Source: Cellulomonas gelida
GTDB lineage: Bacteria; Actinomycetota; Actinomycetes; Actinomycetales; Cellulomonadaceae
Length of the DNA stretch: 42,690 bases
NCBI RefSeq assembly: GCF_006538725.1
Contig: NZ_BJLQ01000029.1
Location: forward strand, 1 to 42,690
Direction: 5' to 3'
Shown: piece by piece, positions 30,573-39,821 of the stretch
How the letters are laid out: each line of letters opens with the position of its first letter
Position numbering within the stretch: the stretch's first letter is position 1
Made by a program: the position numbers and the translations under genes
Notes under the pieces: model-generated
What the model saw: only the letters and a program-made list of their open reading frames with translations
What the model was told of the DNA's origin: nothing
Database searches by the model: none

Positions 30573-31280
30573 GTGGGGTTTCTGGACCGTTTTGAGAACG
30601 GTGTCGAGCGGGCGGTGAACAACGTCTTCGCCAAGACCTTCCGCAGCGACCTCAAGCCCGTCGAGCTGGCCAGTCGCCTGCGTCGCGAGGTCGACGAGAA
30701 GGCGGCCGTCGTCGGGCGCGACCGTACGGTCGTGCCGAACGAGTTCACCATCGAGCTGTCGACCCCCGACTACGACCAGGTCGAGGCCTGGGGTGCCGAG
30801 ACGCTCGCCGACGAGTTCGCGGCGAACGTCACGGACTACGCCGCGGGTCAGCGCTACGCGTTCGTCGGGCCGGTGACCGTGAGCTTCGCGGAGGACACCG
30901 AGCTCGAGGCGGGGCGCTTCGAGGTGCACTCGGCGACCGTGCGCGGTGCCGTGGCCCCCGCGACCACCGCGGCGCCCAGCCCGCGCCACCCGCTGCTCGA
31001 CATCGACGGCCAGCGCTACCTGCTCACAGGTCCCGTCACGGTGATCGGTCGCGGCTCGGAGGCGGACATCATCGTCGACGACCCGGGCGTCTCGCGCCGC
31101 CACCTCGAGATCCGCGTCAACCCGGACAACGTGGTGGCCTCGGACCTGGGCTCGACCAACGGCTTGTTCGTCGAGGGCCACAAGGTGCCGGCCGCGACGC
31201 TGCTCGACGGCAACACCCTGACCATCGGGCGGACGCGGATCCTGTTCTGGACGGGCGGGGACCCGGAGCTCGACGAGTGA
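30573..31280 (+). CDS. fhaA: FhaA: DUF3662 and FHA domain protein
   Basis: 235-aa cytoplasmic adaptor that binds phosphothreonine on kinase substrates; in mycobacteria FhaA binds the pseudokinase MviN/MurJ and tunes peptidoglycan synthesis. DUF3662 covers about 1-120 (FLDRFENGVERAVNNVFA, SRLRREVDEKA, VPNEFTIELST). The FHA domain covers about 150-230 with GRGSEADIIVDD, SRRHLEIR and LGSTNGLFV. The link between them is short, so the protein is less than half the mycobacterial length. The GTG at 30573 is chosen for the AAGGGAGGT site and the usual N-terminus; a GTG at 30507 is possible but would add an unusual leader. First gene of the operon. Confidence 0.92.
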   Translation: MGFLDRFENGVERAVNNVFAKTFRSDLKPVELASRLRREVDEKAAVVGRDRTVVPNEFTIELSTPDYDQVEAWGAETLADEFAANVTDYAAGQRYAFVGPVTVSFAEDTELEAGRFEVHSATVRGAVAPATTAAPSPRHPLLDIDGQRYLLTGPVTVIGRGSEADIIVDDPGVSRRHLEIRVNPDNVVASDLGSTNGLFVEGHKVPAATLLDGNTLTIGRTRILFWTGGDPELDE

Positions 31281-31301
31281 CCGGCCGGTGACGCGCGAGC
31301 G

Positions 31302-31817
31302 ATGAGCGAGCTGACCATCACCCTGCTCCGGCTGGGCTACCTGGCCCTGCTGTGGGTCCTCGTGCTCTCGTCGATCGCCGTGCTGCGCCGCGACCTGTAC
31401 GGCACGCGCATCACCAAGCGCCGTTCTCGTCGGCCCGCGCCCGTCACGGCCGCGGGGCCCGCGGGCACGGGCCCGTCCACGGCCCCCACACCGGTCGTCT
31501 CGCCGCGGACGGCGCGCGGCAGCCAGCGCTCGGCGCGCCTCGTCGTCACGCAGGGCCCGCTGACCGGCACGATCGTCCCGCTCGGGCAGTCCGCGGTGGT
31601 CGTCGGCCGCGCCCCGGGCTGCACGCTCGTCCTCGACGACGACTACTCGAGCTCGAAGCACGCGCGGATCTTCCCGCAGGGCGGCCAGTGGTACGTCGAG
31701 GACCTCGGCTCGACCAACGGGACGTTCGTCGGCGACGAGAAGATCAGCGGGCCCACCCCCCTGGCACCCGGTCGCTCGGTCCGCGTGGGCCGCAGCGTGA
31801 TCGAGCTGCAGGGGTAG
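31302..31817 (+). CDS. fhaB: FhaB/FipA: membrane-anchored FHA domain protein
   Basis: 171-aa protein with one N-terminal membrane span (LLRLGYLALLWVLVLSSIAV), a basic stretch (TKRRSRR), a Pro/Thr-rich linker and a C-terminal FHA domain (about 85-168: VVVGRAPGCTLVLDDD, SSKHARIF, DLGSTNGTFVGDE). In mycobacteria FipA is phosphorylated by PknA and links FtsZ and FtsQ. The gene starts 21 bp after fhaA and ends 4 bp before pstP. Confidence 0.93.
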   Translation: MSELTITLLRLGYLALLWVLVLSSIAVLRRDLYGTRITKRRSRRPAPVTAAGPAGTGPSTAPTPVVSPRTARGSQRSARLVVTQGPLTGTIVPLGQSAVVVGRAPGCTLVLDDDYSSSKHARIFPQGGQWYVEDLGSTNGTFVGDEKISGPTPLAPGRSVRVGRSVIELQG

Positions 31818-31821
31818 GCGG

Positions 31822-33324
31822 ATGACGGTCGCACTGCGCTACGCCGCCCGCTCCGACGTGGGCCTCGTGCGGAGCAACAACCAGGACTCCGCCTACGCGG
31901 GCCCGCACCTGCTCATGGTCGCGGACGGCATGGGCGGTCACGCGGGCGGCGACGTCGCGTCCTCGGTCGCGGTCGCCACGTTCGCGCCGCTCGACGACGA
32001 GTCGCACGGCCCCGACGACGCGCTCGACGAGCTCGAGGGCGCGCTCGAGGAGGCACGCGAGGAGATCAGGGCGCGCTCGGGCGCCGAGCCGGACCTCGCC
32101 GGCATGGGCACGACCGTCACCGCGATCCTGCGGGCCGGCAACAAGCTCGCGATGGTGCACCTGGGCGACTCGCGCGGCTACCTGCTGCGCGACGGCGTGC
32201 TCACGCAGGTCACCACGGACCACACGTTCGTGCAGCACCTGGTCGACATCGGCCGGATCACGCCGCAGGAGGCCGAGCACCACCCGCAGCGCTCGGTCGT
32301 CATGCGTGTGCTCGGCGACTTCGAGTCGGACCTGACGCCCGACCTGTCGGTGCGCGAGGCGCGCGCCGGCGACCGCTGGCTGCTGTGCTCCGACGGCCTG
32401 TCGGGCTTCGTGAGCGGGCATACCATCGAGACGACGATGCGCGAGCTCACCGACCTCGACTCGTGCGCCGACCGGCTCGTGCAGCTCGCGCTGCGCGGCG
32501 GCGGGGGCGACAACGTGACGGTCGTGCTCGCCGACGTGATCGAGCTCGACGACGTCGCCGACGGCGACGCGCCCGGCACGGCGCCGCAGGTCGTCGGCGC
32601 GGCCGCGACCACGCGCAACGACCCGACGGTCGCGGCGGACGGTCCCGCGGCGCGTGCGGCTGAGCTCGCGCAAGCCGCGGCGCGCGCGCAGCGTGCGGGC
32701 CTGGCGGCGGGCGGGCGTCCGGCCACGGACGACGAGGACGACGACCCGGCCGGGGCACCGGCCACGGTCGGCGCCGGCGGCGCGGGCGACGGCCCCAGCT
32801 CGGACGACGACGGCGACGACGCCGACGACACCGAGAGCGCGCGGCCCGGCGGCCGGTCGCGGCGCGGACGTGCGGCGGTCGCGGGCGTCGCGGCGCTCGC
32901 GCTGCTGGTCGCGGTGCTCGGGGGCGGGTACGCCTGGACGCGCACGCAGTACTTCGTCGGCGTCCACCAGGGCGAGGTCGTGATCTTCCGCGGCGTGCCC
33001 GAGGCGCTCGGACCCGTGGCGCTGTCGGACGTCGTGGACCGCACGGGCGTCCCGGTCGAGGACATCGCCTCGCAGTACGTGCGGGACCGCGTGTTCCAGA
33101 CCATCCACGCCGACGACCGCGCGGCCGCCCGCCGGCTCGTCGACGAGATCGTCCTGCTCGACGACCAGGCACCCGGCGACCAGGCACCCGACGCCGACGA
33201 CCCGACGACGGCCCCCACCGCCGATCCGAGCGCCACCGCCGATCCCGGCACCACCCGGCCCACCGGGACCACCTCGCCAGGAACGACAGCCACCGCGCCG
33301 GCCACCACCGGCGCGGACGGGTGA
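31822..33324 (+). CDS. pstP: PstP: PP2C-type Ser/Thr protein phosphatase
   Basis: 500-aa membrane phosphatase that reverses PknA/PknB phosphorylation. The PP2C domain covers about 5-238 with all metal-binding elements: NNQDSAY, VADGMGGHAGG, GMGTTVTA, HLGDSRGYL, LLCSDGLSGF and GGGDNVTVVL. A long acidic, disordered linker follows, then one membrane span at about 351-373 (VAGVAALALLVAVLGGGYAW) and an outside domain with a Thr/Pro/Asp-rich tail. Its TGA overlaps the GTG of rodA (GTGA). Confidence 0.94.
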   Translation: MTVALRYAARSDVGLVRSNNQDSAYAGPHLLMVADGMGGHAGGDVASSVAVATFAPLDDESHGPDDALDELEGALEEAREEIRARSGAEPDLAGMGTTVTAILRAGNKLAMVHLGDSRGYLLRDGVLTQVTTDHTFVQHLVDIGRITPQEAEHHPQRSVVMRVLGDFESDLTPDLSVREARAGDRWLLCSDGLSGFVSGHTIETTMRELTDLDSCADRLVQLALRGGGGDNVTVVLADVIELDDVADGDAPGTAPQVVGAAATTRNDPTVAADGPAARAAELAQAAARAQRAGLAAGGRPATDDEDDDPAGAPATVGAGGAGDGPSSDDDGDDADDTESARPGGRSRRGRAAVAGVAALALLVAVLGGGYAWTRTQYFVGVHQGEVVIFRGVPEALGPVALSDVVDRTGVPVEDIASQYVRDRVFQTIHADDRAAARRLVDEIVLLDDQAPGDQAPDADDPTTAPTADPSATADPGTTRPTGTTSPGTTATAPATTGADG

Positions 33325-34874
33325 ACCGCATGGCGACCGTCGAGCCGCACCGCGTGCGCGCCGGCCGCGGCACCGAGCTCCTGCTCCTGGTCCTCGCGCT
33401 CGCGCTCGGGATCGGGGCGTACGCGCTCGTCGGGCTGGGAACGTCGGGCGAGGTGCCGCCCGACGTGATCGGCTACGGCGCGGGGCTCGCGGGCCTGGCC
33501 GTCGCGCTGCACCTCGTGCTGCGCTGGCGTGCGCCGTACGCGGACCCGGTGATCCTGCCGGTGACGATCGCGCTCAACGGCATCGGCCTGGCGATGATCT
33601 ACCGGATCGACTTCGCCTACGAGCTGCGCGAGAAGGCCAACGGCTTCGCGGCGCGCCAGCTCTTGTGGACGGCGATCGCCGTCGCACTGGCCGCGTTGGT
33701 GCTGATCCTGCTGCGCGACCACCGCACGCTACGGCGCTTCACGTACACCGCGATGGTCGTCGCGCTGGCGCTCCTCGCGCTGCCGCTCGTCCCCGGGATC
33801 GGCAAGTCGATCAACGGCGCGCGCATCTGGGTGTACTTCGGCTCGGTCGGCATGCAGCCCGCGGAGTTCGCCAAGCTCGCGCTGGCCGTGTTCTTCGCGG
33901 GCTACCTGGTCACGCACCGCGACACCCTCGCGCTCGCCGGCTCGAAGTTCCTGGGCCTGCAGCTGCCGCGCGCACGGGACCTGGGCCCGATCCTCGTCGT
34001 CTGGGCCGGCTCGATCGCGGTCCTGGTGTTCGAGAAGGACCTCGGCACGTCGCTGCTGCTCTTCGGCCTGTTCGTCGCGATGCTCTACCTCGCGACCGAG
34101 CGGATCAGCTGGGTCGTCATCGGCCTGCTGATGTTCGTCGGCGGCGCCATGGTCGCCGCGACCGCGTTCGCGCACGTCGGCGCCCGGTTCGACGTGTGGC
34201 TGCACGCGCTCGACCCCGACGTCTTCGACCGCGATCCGGGCGGCTCGGGCCAGGTGGTGCGCGGGCTGTTCGGCATGGCGAGCGGCGGGCTGTTCGGCAC
34301 CGGGTGGGGCGAGGGCCGGCCGGACCTCGTGCCGTACGCGGAGTCGGACTTCATCGTCCCGTCGCTCGGCGAGGAGCTCGGCCTGACGGGCCTGCTCGCG
34401 ATCCTCATGCTGTACGCGGTCCTCACGCAGCGCGGCATGCGCGCCGCGATCGGCGTGCGCGACGGGTTCGGCAAGCTGCTCGCGGGCGGTCTGGCATTCG
34501 TGGTCGCGTGGCAGTGCTTCGTCGTCGTCGGCGGCGTCACGCGGCTCATCCCGCTGACCGGCCTGACCACGCCGTTCCTCGCGTACGGCGGGTCGAGCCT
34601 GCTCGCGAACTGGATCATCGTCGCGCTGCTGCTGCGCGTCTCGAACGACGCGCGTCGTCCGGCGCCCGCGGCCCGCGGGCTGCGACCCGGCGAGCCGCTG
34701 CCCGGTGAGGTGCTTCCTGGCGAGGTGCTGCCCGGCGAGCCGGGCGACGACGCCGCGGACGCCGCGCCGGTCCCGGTGCGTGTCCCGGCGTCCGCTGCCT
34801 CCGCGCCGCAGGACCCGCAGGGTCCGGATCCCGACGACGACCAGCCGACCGAGCGGATCGGAGGGCTGTCGTGA
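33321..34874 (+). CDS. rodA: RodA/FtsW-family SEDS glycosyltransferase
   Basis: 517-aa multi-span membrane protein that polymerises lipid II together with a class B PBP. About ten spans, with the SEDS features GKSINGARIWVYFG and MQPAEFAKLALAVFFAGYL, EKDLGTSLLLFGLFVAM, ESDFIVPSLGEELGLTG and TPFLAYGGSSLLANW. The C-terminal tail is hydrophilic and carries a repeated LPGEV. The GTG start overlaps the pstP stop, and the gene's TGA overlaps the GTG of pbpA, so it pairs with that PBP as in other actinobacteria. Confidence 0.93.
   Translation: MNRMATVEPHRVRAGRGTELLLLVLALALGIGAYALVGLGTSGEVPPDVIGYGAGLAGLAVALHLVLRWRAPYADPVILPVTIALNGIGLAMIYRIDFAYELREKANGFAARQLLWTAIAVALAALVLILLRDHRTLRRFTYTAMVVALALLALPLVPGIGKSINGARIWVYFGSVGMQPAEFAKLALAVFFAGYLVTHRDTLALAGSKFLGLQLPRARDLGPILVVWAGSIAVLVFEKDLGTSLLLFGLFVAMLYLATERISWVVIGLLMFVGGAMVAATAFAHVGARFDVWLHALDPDVFDRDPGGSGQVVRGLFGMASGGLFGTGWGEGRPDLVPYAESDFIVPSLGEELGLTGLLAILMLYAVLTQRGMRAAIGVRDGFGKLLAGGLAFVVAWQCFVVVGGVTRLIPLTGLTTPFLAYGGSSLLANWIIVALLLRVSNDARRPAPAARGLRPGEPLPGEVLPGEVLPGEPGDDAADAAPVPVRVPASAASAPQDPQGPDPDDDQPTERIGGLS
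34698..34742 (+). repeat. Three 15-bp in-frame repeats in the RodA tail
   Basis: Units 34698-34712, 34713-34727 and 34728-34742 encode LPGEV, LPGEV and LPGEP in the cytoplasmic C-terminal tail. Confidence 0.7.
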
Positions 34875-36322
34875 ACACGCCCCTGCGCCGCGTCGCCACC
34901 GTCATGCTCGTGATGTTCCTGGCCCTCATGGGCTCGGCCACGTGGGTGCAGTTCGTCCAGGCGCCCGAGCTCAACGCGGACTCGCGCAACGTGCGGACGC
35001 TGTACCGCGAGTACGGCAACGCGCGCGGGCCGATCGTGGTCGCGGGCGAGGCGATCGCGCAGTCCGTGCAGGTCGACGACCCGTTCGGCTACCAACGCCA
35101 GTACACCGACGGCGAGCTCTACTCGGCCGTCACGGGCTTCTACTCGATCGTCAACGGCAGCTCGCAGCTCGAGCGCGCCGCGAACGACCAGCTCACGGGC
35201 CGCAGCGACCAGCTGTTCTTCTCGCGGCTGCGGGACATCATCACGGGCCGCAAGCCCGAGGGCGCCGCGGTCGAGACCACGCTCGTGGCCGCCGCGCAGC
35301 GCGCCGCGCGCGAGGGCCTGGGGGACCAGCAGGGTGCGGTCGTCGCGATCGAGCCGAGCACCGGCCGGATCCTGGCGATGGTCTCGACGCCGGGCTTCGA
35401 CCCGAACGCGCTCGCGACCCACGACTCCGCGGCCGCCGCCGCGGCCTACACCGAGCTCGCGGGCGCGGCGGGCAACCCGTTGCGCAGCAACGCGACGCTC
35501 GAGACCTACCCGCCGGGCTCCACGTTCAAGCTCGTCACCGCGGCCGCCGCGCTCGAGAGCGGCGAGTACGACGCGAGCACCGAGCTGCCCGCACCCGTGC
35601 GGCTCGACCTCCCGCAGACCACCGCGACGATCGGCAACTTCGGCGGCGGGGGCTGCGGGAGCAACCCGATCACGCTCGCGAACGCGCTGCGCGTCTCGTG
35701 CAACACCGCGTTCGCGCAGCTCGGCATGGACGTCGGCGCCGACGCGCTGCGCGAGCAGGCCGAACGGTTCGGGTTCGACGACGCGTCGCTGACGATCCCG
35801 ATGCGGGTCGCGGAGAGCCGCTTCCCGCAGGACCCGAACGCGCCGCAGACCGCCCAGTCGGCGATCGGGCAGTTCGACGTGGCGGCGACGCCGCTGCAGA
35901 TGGCGATGGTGTCCGCCGCGATCGCCAACGACGGCAAGCTCATGCGGCCGTACGTCGTCGAGCGCGTGCGCGCCGCGAACCTCTCGGTGGTCTCGCAGAC
36001 CGAGCCCTCGCTGCTGTCGACCGCCGTCTCGCCCGGCACGGCCGCGCAGCTCACGGACATGATGGTCGGCGTCGTCGAAGGCGGCTCCGGCACGGCCGCG
36101 AGGATCCCCGGCGTGCAGGTCGCCGGGAAGACCGGCACCGCGCAGACCTCGTCGGACGCCGCGCCGCACGCGTGGTTCACCGCGTTCGCCCCGGCGAACG
36201 ACCCGCAGGTCGCGGTCGCGGTGATCGTCGAGCACGGCGGGTCCGCGGGCTCCGAGGCGACCGGCGGGCGGGTCGCCGCGCCTATCGCGCGGGCCGTCAT
36301 CGAGGCGGTGCTGGGCTCATGA
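34871..36322 (+). CDS. pbpA: PbpA: class B penicillin-binding protein
   Basis: 483-aa D,D-transpeptidase working with the SEDS protein. One N-terminal membrane anchor (VATVMLVMFLALMGSATWV), a dimerisation domain (about 40-160), and the transpeptidase domain with S217 in PGSTFK, S276-C-N278 in VSCNTAF and K420-T-G in VAGKTGTAQ. It lacks PASTA domains. The GTG start overlaps the rodA stop, and its TGA overlaps the ATG of pknA (ATGA). Confidence 0.95.
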   Translation: MNTPLRRVATVMLVMFLALMGSATWVQFVQAPELNADSRNVRTLYREYGNARGPIVVAGEAIAQSVQVDDPFGYQRQYTDGELYSAVTGFYSIVNGSSQLERAANDQLTGRSDQLFFSRLRDIITGRKPEGAAVETTLVAAAQRAAREGLGDQQGAVVAIEPSTGRILAMVSTPGFDPNALATHDSAAAAAAYTELAGAAGNPLRSNATLETYPPGSTFKLVTAAAALESGEYDASTELPAPVRLDLPQTTATIGNFGGGGCGSNPITLANALRVSCNTAFAQLGMDVGADALREQAERFGFDDASLTIPMRVAESRFPQDPNAPQTAQSAIGQFDVAATPLQMAMVSAAIANDGKLMRPYVVERVRAANLSVVSQTEPSLLSTAVSPGTAAQLTDMMVGVVEGGSGTAARIPGVQVAGKTGTAQTSSDAAPHAWFTAFAPANDPQVAVAVIVEHGGSAGSEATGGRVAAPIARAVIEAVLGS

Positions 36323-37707
36323 GGACCACCGCGGGCATCGCGCTCGGCAACCGCTACCGGCTGATCCGGCAGATCGCGGTCGGCGGCATGGGCGAGGTGT
36401 GGGAGGGGTACGACGAGTCCCTCGTGCGGCCCGTCGCGGTCAAGGTGCTCAAGCAGGAGTTCGTCGGCGACCAGGGGTTCCTCGAGCGGTTCCGCACCGA
36501 GGCGCGCAACTCCGCGTCGCTGTCGCACGCGAACATCGCCCAGCTCTTCGACTACGGCGAGCAGGACGGCGCGTCGTACCTGGTCATGGAGCTCGTGACC
36601 GGTGAGCCCCTGTCCGACCTGCTCGAGCGCGAGCCCGTGCTGCCCGTGCGCCGGCTCCTGCCGATCCTCGCCCAGACCGCGCGCGGGCTGCACGCCGCGC
36701 ACGAGGCCGGCGTGGTGCACCGCGACGTCAAGCCCGGCAACATCCTGCTCGGCCGGGCCGGACGCGTGAAGATCACCGACTTCGGGGTCTCGCTCGCGCG
36801 CAACCAGATGACGATGACCGCGACCGGCATGGTCATGGGAACCGCGCAGTACCTGTCGCCGGAGCAGGCGGTCGGACGCCCCGCCACGCCGCTGTCCGAC
36901 CTGTACTCGCTCGGGATCATCGCCTACGAGGCGCTCGTCGGGCACCGGCCCTTCACCGGGCCGACCGCCGTCGACATCGCGGTCGCGCACGTCAACACGC
37001 CCGTGCCGCCGCTGCCCGCCGCGATCGACCCGAAGCTCGCCGCGCTCGTCCTGCGGCTGCTGTCGAAGGACCCCGCGCAGCGCCCGACCTCCGGCTCCGC
37101 GCTCGCGCGCGAGCTCGACCGGCTCATGCCGCGGACCCCGCCCAGCGGCGTGCCGATGGTCGTGACGACCCCGCCGCGGCCGGCGACGCGCGCGCTGCCC
37201 CCGACGCCCGTGGGCGTGCCGCCCGGCACCCCGCCGCCACCCCCGCCCTCGTCGTCCCCCTCGCCGTCGGAGCCCACCGGCGCCCGGCCGGGCGCAGCGT
37301 CAGCGGACACGGGGACGGCGGGCAGGAGCTCCGGCGGCACTCCCCCGGTCCCGCCGCCGCCGTCCTACCCGCCGCGCCGCAACCTGCGGCCGGACTCCGC
37401 GCCGCCGCGCGTCCCGCGCTCGACGAGCTCGGGACGCCTGCCCCTGCAGGGCTCCGGTCCGCAGCTCGGCCGGTTCGGCCGGGTGGGCTGGCCCCTGCTC
37501 GCGCTCATCCTGCTGATCGGTGCGCTGCTCGGTGCCGGGCTCGCCGGACAGCTCATGAAGGCGGACGGTGCTCCCGAGCAGAGCCCCCTCGCCCGTATCG
37601 TGACCTGGACGTCCGTCGGAGCGGCCCCCTCAGGTGGGATGATCGGCCCGGACGTCAGCCCTGCACGCGACAGCCAGGGACCCCAGACGGAAGTGAAGGA
37701 CGCCTAG
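36319..37707 (+). CDS. pknA: PknA: Ser/Thr protein kinase
   Basis: 462-aa membrane kinase. Kinase domain about 12-272: glycine loop AVGGMGEVWEG, Lys in VAVKVLK, catalytic HRDVKPGN, DFG in ITDFGVS, and SPEQ. Then a Pro-rich linker (about 275-385), one span at about 390-412 (WPLLALILLIGALLGAGLAG) and a short outside tail without PASTA domains, the usual PknA plan. It overlaps pbpA by 4 nt; its TAG overlaps the first base of the pknB GTG. Confidence 0.95.
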   Translation: MRTTAGIALGNRYRLIRQIAVGGMGEVWEGYDESLVRPVAVKVLKQEFVGDQGFLERFRTEARNSASLSHANIAQLFDYGEQDGASYLVMELVTGEPLSDLLEREPVLPVRRLLPILAQTARGLHAAHEAGVVHRDVKPGNILLGRAGRVKITDFGVSLARNQMTMTATGMVMGTAQYLSPEQAVGRPATPLSDLYSLGIIAYEALVGHRPFTGPTAVDIAVAHVNTPVPPLPAAIDPKLAALVLRLLSKDPAQRPTSGSALARELDRLMPRTPPSGVPMVVTTPPRPATRALPPTPVGVPPGTPPPPPPSSSPSPSEPTGARPGAASADTGTAGRSSGGTPPVPPPPSYPPRRNLRPDSAPPRVPRSTSSGRLPLQGSGPQLGRFGRVGWPLLALILLIGALLGAGLAGQLMKADGAPEQSPLARIVTWTSVGAAPSGGMIGPDVSPARDSQGPQTEVKDA

Positions 37708-39716
37708 TGGTGGACAGCGGACCCCGCATCCTCGCCGGTCGGTACGAGGTCGGTGAGCTCATCGGCCGCGGCGGCATGGCCGAGGTGCACATCGGGCACG
37801 ACACCCGGCTGGGCCGGACCGTCGCGATCAAGATCCTGCGCTCGGACCTCGCACGTGACCCGTCGTTCCAGAACCGGTTCCGGCGCGAGGCGCAGGCCGC
37901 CGCGGCACTGAACCACCCGGCGATCGTGGCGGTCTACGACACCGGCGAGGACGTCTTCACCGAGCCCACGGGCGTCGTGGCGCACGTGCCGTTCATCGTC
38001 ATGGAGTACGTCGAGGGCCACACCGTGCGGGACATCCTGCGCGACGGCCACGCCGTGCCCATCGAGGAGGCCGTCGAGATCACGATCGGCGTGCTCTCGG
38101 CGCTCGAGTACTCCCACCTCGCGGGCATCGTGCACCGCGACATCAAGCCCGCGAACGTGATGCTCACGCCCACGGGCGCGGTCAAGGTCATGGACTTCGG
38201 CATCGCGCGGGCCGTCGCGGACTCCGCGGCGACCATGACCGCGACGCAGGCCGTGATCGGCACCGCGCAGTACCTGTCGCCCGAGCAGGCACGCGGCGAG
38301 TCCGTCGACGCCCGCTCCGACCTGTACTCCACGGGCTGCCTGCTGTTCGAGCTGCTCACCGGCCGGCCGCCCTTCACGGGCGACTCGCTCGTCTCGGTGG
38401 CCTACCAGCACGTGCGCGAGGCCGCGCCGGTCCCGAGCTCGATCGCGTCCGACGTGCCCGAGGCGCTCGACCGCATCACGATGAAGGCGCTCACCAAGGA
38501 CCGCGACCACCGCTACTCGAACGCGGCCGAGTTCCGGTCCGACCTCGAGGCCGTGCTGCGCGGTGGCGCCGTGGGTGCTCCCCCCGTGGGCACCGCGGTC
38601 GTCGCGGCGGTCCCGGCCGCCGAGGCGACGCAGGTCATGGCCCCCGCCGCGGCCGCGACCCAGGCCTTCCCGCCCGCGACGCCGTGGGGCACGACGGGTC
38701 TGTCGACCGTTGCCACCACGCCGCCCGACGACGAGGACGAGAACAAGCGTCCCTGGCTCATCTGGGTGCTCGTCGCGATCGCCGTGCTCGCGGTCGCGGG
38801 CATCGTCGCGCTGCTCGTCGCGAACTCCGGCGACAAGACACCCGAGCAGGTCGCGGTCCCGAAGCTCGTCGGGCTCACGGAGGACGACGCGAAGGCGGCG
38901 ATCGTCGCGGCCGACCTGGTGGTCGGCAAGCGCACCACGGAGCCGTCCGACGCGCCGCAGGGCGAGGTCATCAGCTCGAACCCCGCCGAGGCCACGATGG
39001 TCGACCCCGAGACGCCGGTCGACTACGTGCTGTCCTCGGGTCCGGACTCCGTCGAGATCGAGGACGTCTCGGGACGCACCGAGTCCCAGGCCGAGCAGAC
39101 GCTCGAGGGCCAGGGCCTCAAGGTCAACGGGGACCGCCAGGAGGACAACAACCCGAACTTCCCGAAGGGGCAGGTCACCAAGACCGACCCCGCCGCGGGC
39201 GAGACGGTCGACGCGGGCTCCACGGTGACGCTGTACGTCTCGACGGGCAACGTCGAGCTGCCGGACCTCGTGGGCAAGACCCAGGAGGAGGCGCTCGACA
39301 CGCTCGCCAGCCTCAAGCTCGTCTCGTCGGTCCGTGAGGTCACCACGACCGAGAAGGACCCGGGGACGGTGCTGAGCCAGGACCGCCAGGCGGGTCTCGT
39401 GTCGCAGGGCACGCGCGTGACGATCGAGGTCGCGATCGCTCCGAAGACCGCGACGGTCCCCGACCTCAAGGGCATGACCTACTCCGAGGCCGTCCAGGCG
39501 CTCGCCGCGCTCGGCCTGACGAACGTCCAGAAGCAGGAGGAGGACTCCCAGGACGAGAAGGACCGCGTGCTGTGGACGGACCCGAACAAGGGTTCCGAGG
39601 TGGAGCTCGACCAGCTCATCGTCATCCACGTCTCACGCGGCCCGCAGGAGCCGCCGAACCCGCCGGACCCGGGCCAGACCCAGTCGCCGGACCCGGGCGG
39701 CAACGACCAGGGCTGA
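37707..39716 (+). CDS. pknB: PknB: Ser/Thr protein kinase with four PASTA domains
   Basis: 669-aa kinase that senses cell-wall fragments. Kinase domain about 11-275: GRGGMAEVH, VAIKILRS, HRDIKPANV, DFG in VMDFGIA, SPEQ. Linker, then one span at about 349-371 (WVLVAIAVLAVAGIVALLVA), then four PASTA repeats (beginning VPKLVGLTEDDA, IEDVSGRTESQA, LPDLVGKTQEEA, VPDLKGMTYSEA) and a Pro-rich tail. Two adjacent GTG codons (37707, 37710) can serve as start behind GAAGGA. Last gene of the operon, followed by the long hairpin at 39736. Confidence 0.95.
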   Translation: MVDSGPRILAGRYEVGELIGRGGMAEVHIGHDTRLGRTVAIKILRSDLARDPSFQNRFRREAQAAAALNHPAIVAVYDTGEDVFTEPTGVVAHVPFIVMEYVEGHTVRDILRDGHAVPIEEAVEITIGVLSALEYSHLAGIVHRDIKPANVMLTPTGAVKVMDFGIARAVADSAATMTATQAVIGTAQYLSPEQARGESVDARSDLYSTGCLLFELLTGRPPFTGDSLVSVAYQHVREAAPVPSSIASDVPEALDRITMKALTKDRDHRYSNAAEFRSDLEAVLRGGAVGAPPVGTAVVAAVPAAEATQVMAPAAAATQAFPPATPWGTTGLSTVATTPPDDEDENKRPWLIWVLVAIAVLAVAGIVALLVANSGDKTPEQVAVPKLVGLTEDDAKAAIVAADLVVGKRTTEPSDAPQGEVISSNPAEATMVDPETPVDYVLSSGPDSVEIEDVSGRTESQAEQTLEGQGLKVNGDRQEDNNPNFPKGQVTKTDPAAGETVDAGSTVTLYVSTGNVELPDLVGKTQEEALDTLASLKLVSSVREVTTTEKDPGTVLSQDRQAGLVSQGTRVTIEVAIAPKTATVPDLKGMTYSEAVQALAALGLTNVQKQEEDSQDEKDRVLWTDPNKGSEVELDQLIVIHVSRGPQEPPNPPDPGQTQSPDPGGNDQG

Positions 39717-39735
39717 CCAGCCCCCTCGTACACGA

Positions 39736-39791
39736 CGACCCCGCGTCTGCTCCGGCTCTGAGCGTTCAGAGCCGGAGCAGGCGCGGGGTCG
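39736..39791. terminator. 26-bp-stem bidirectional terminator
   Basis: Arms 39736-39761 and 39766-39791 pair over 26 bp with one G-T wobble and a GCGT loop. It lies between the stops of pknB (plus) and trpG (minus). Inner words TGCTCCGGC/GCCGGAGCA and outer words CGACCC/GGGTCG relate it to the hairpins at 8851 and 8921. Confidence 0.85.
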
Positions 39792-39821
39792 CTGCTGTGT
39801 GTGGCCCGGGGCAGGGTGGTG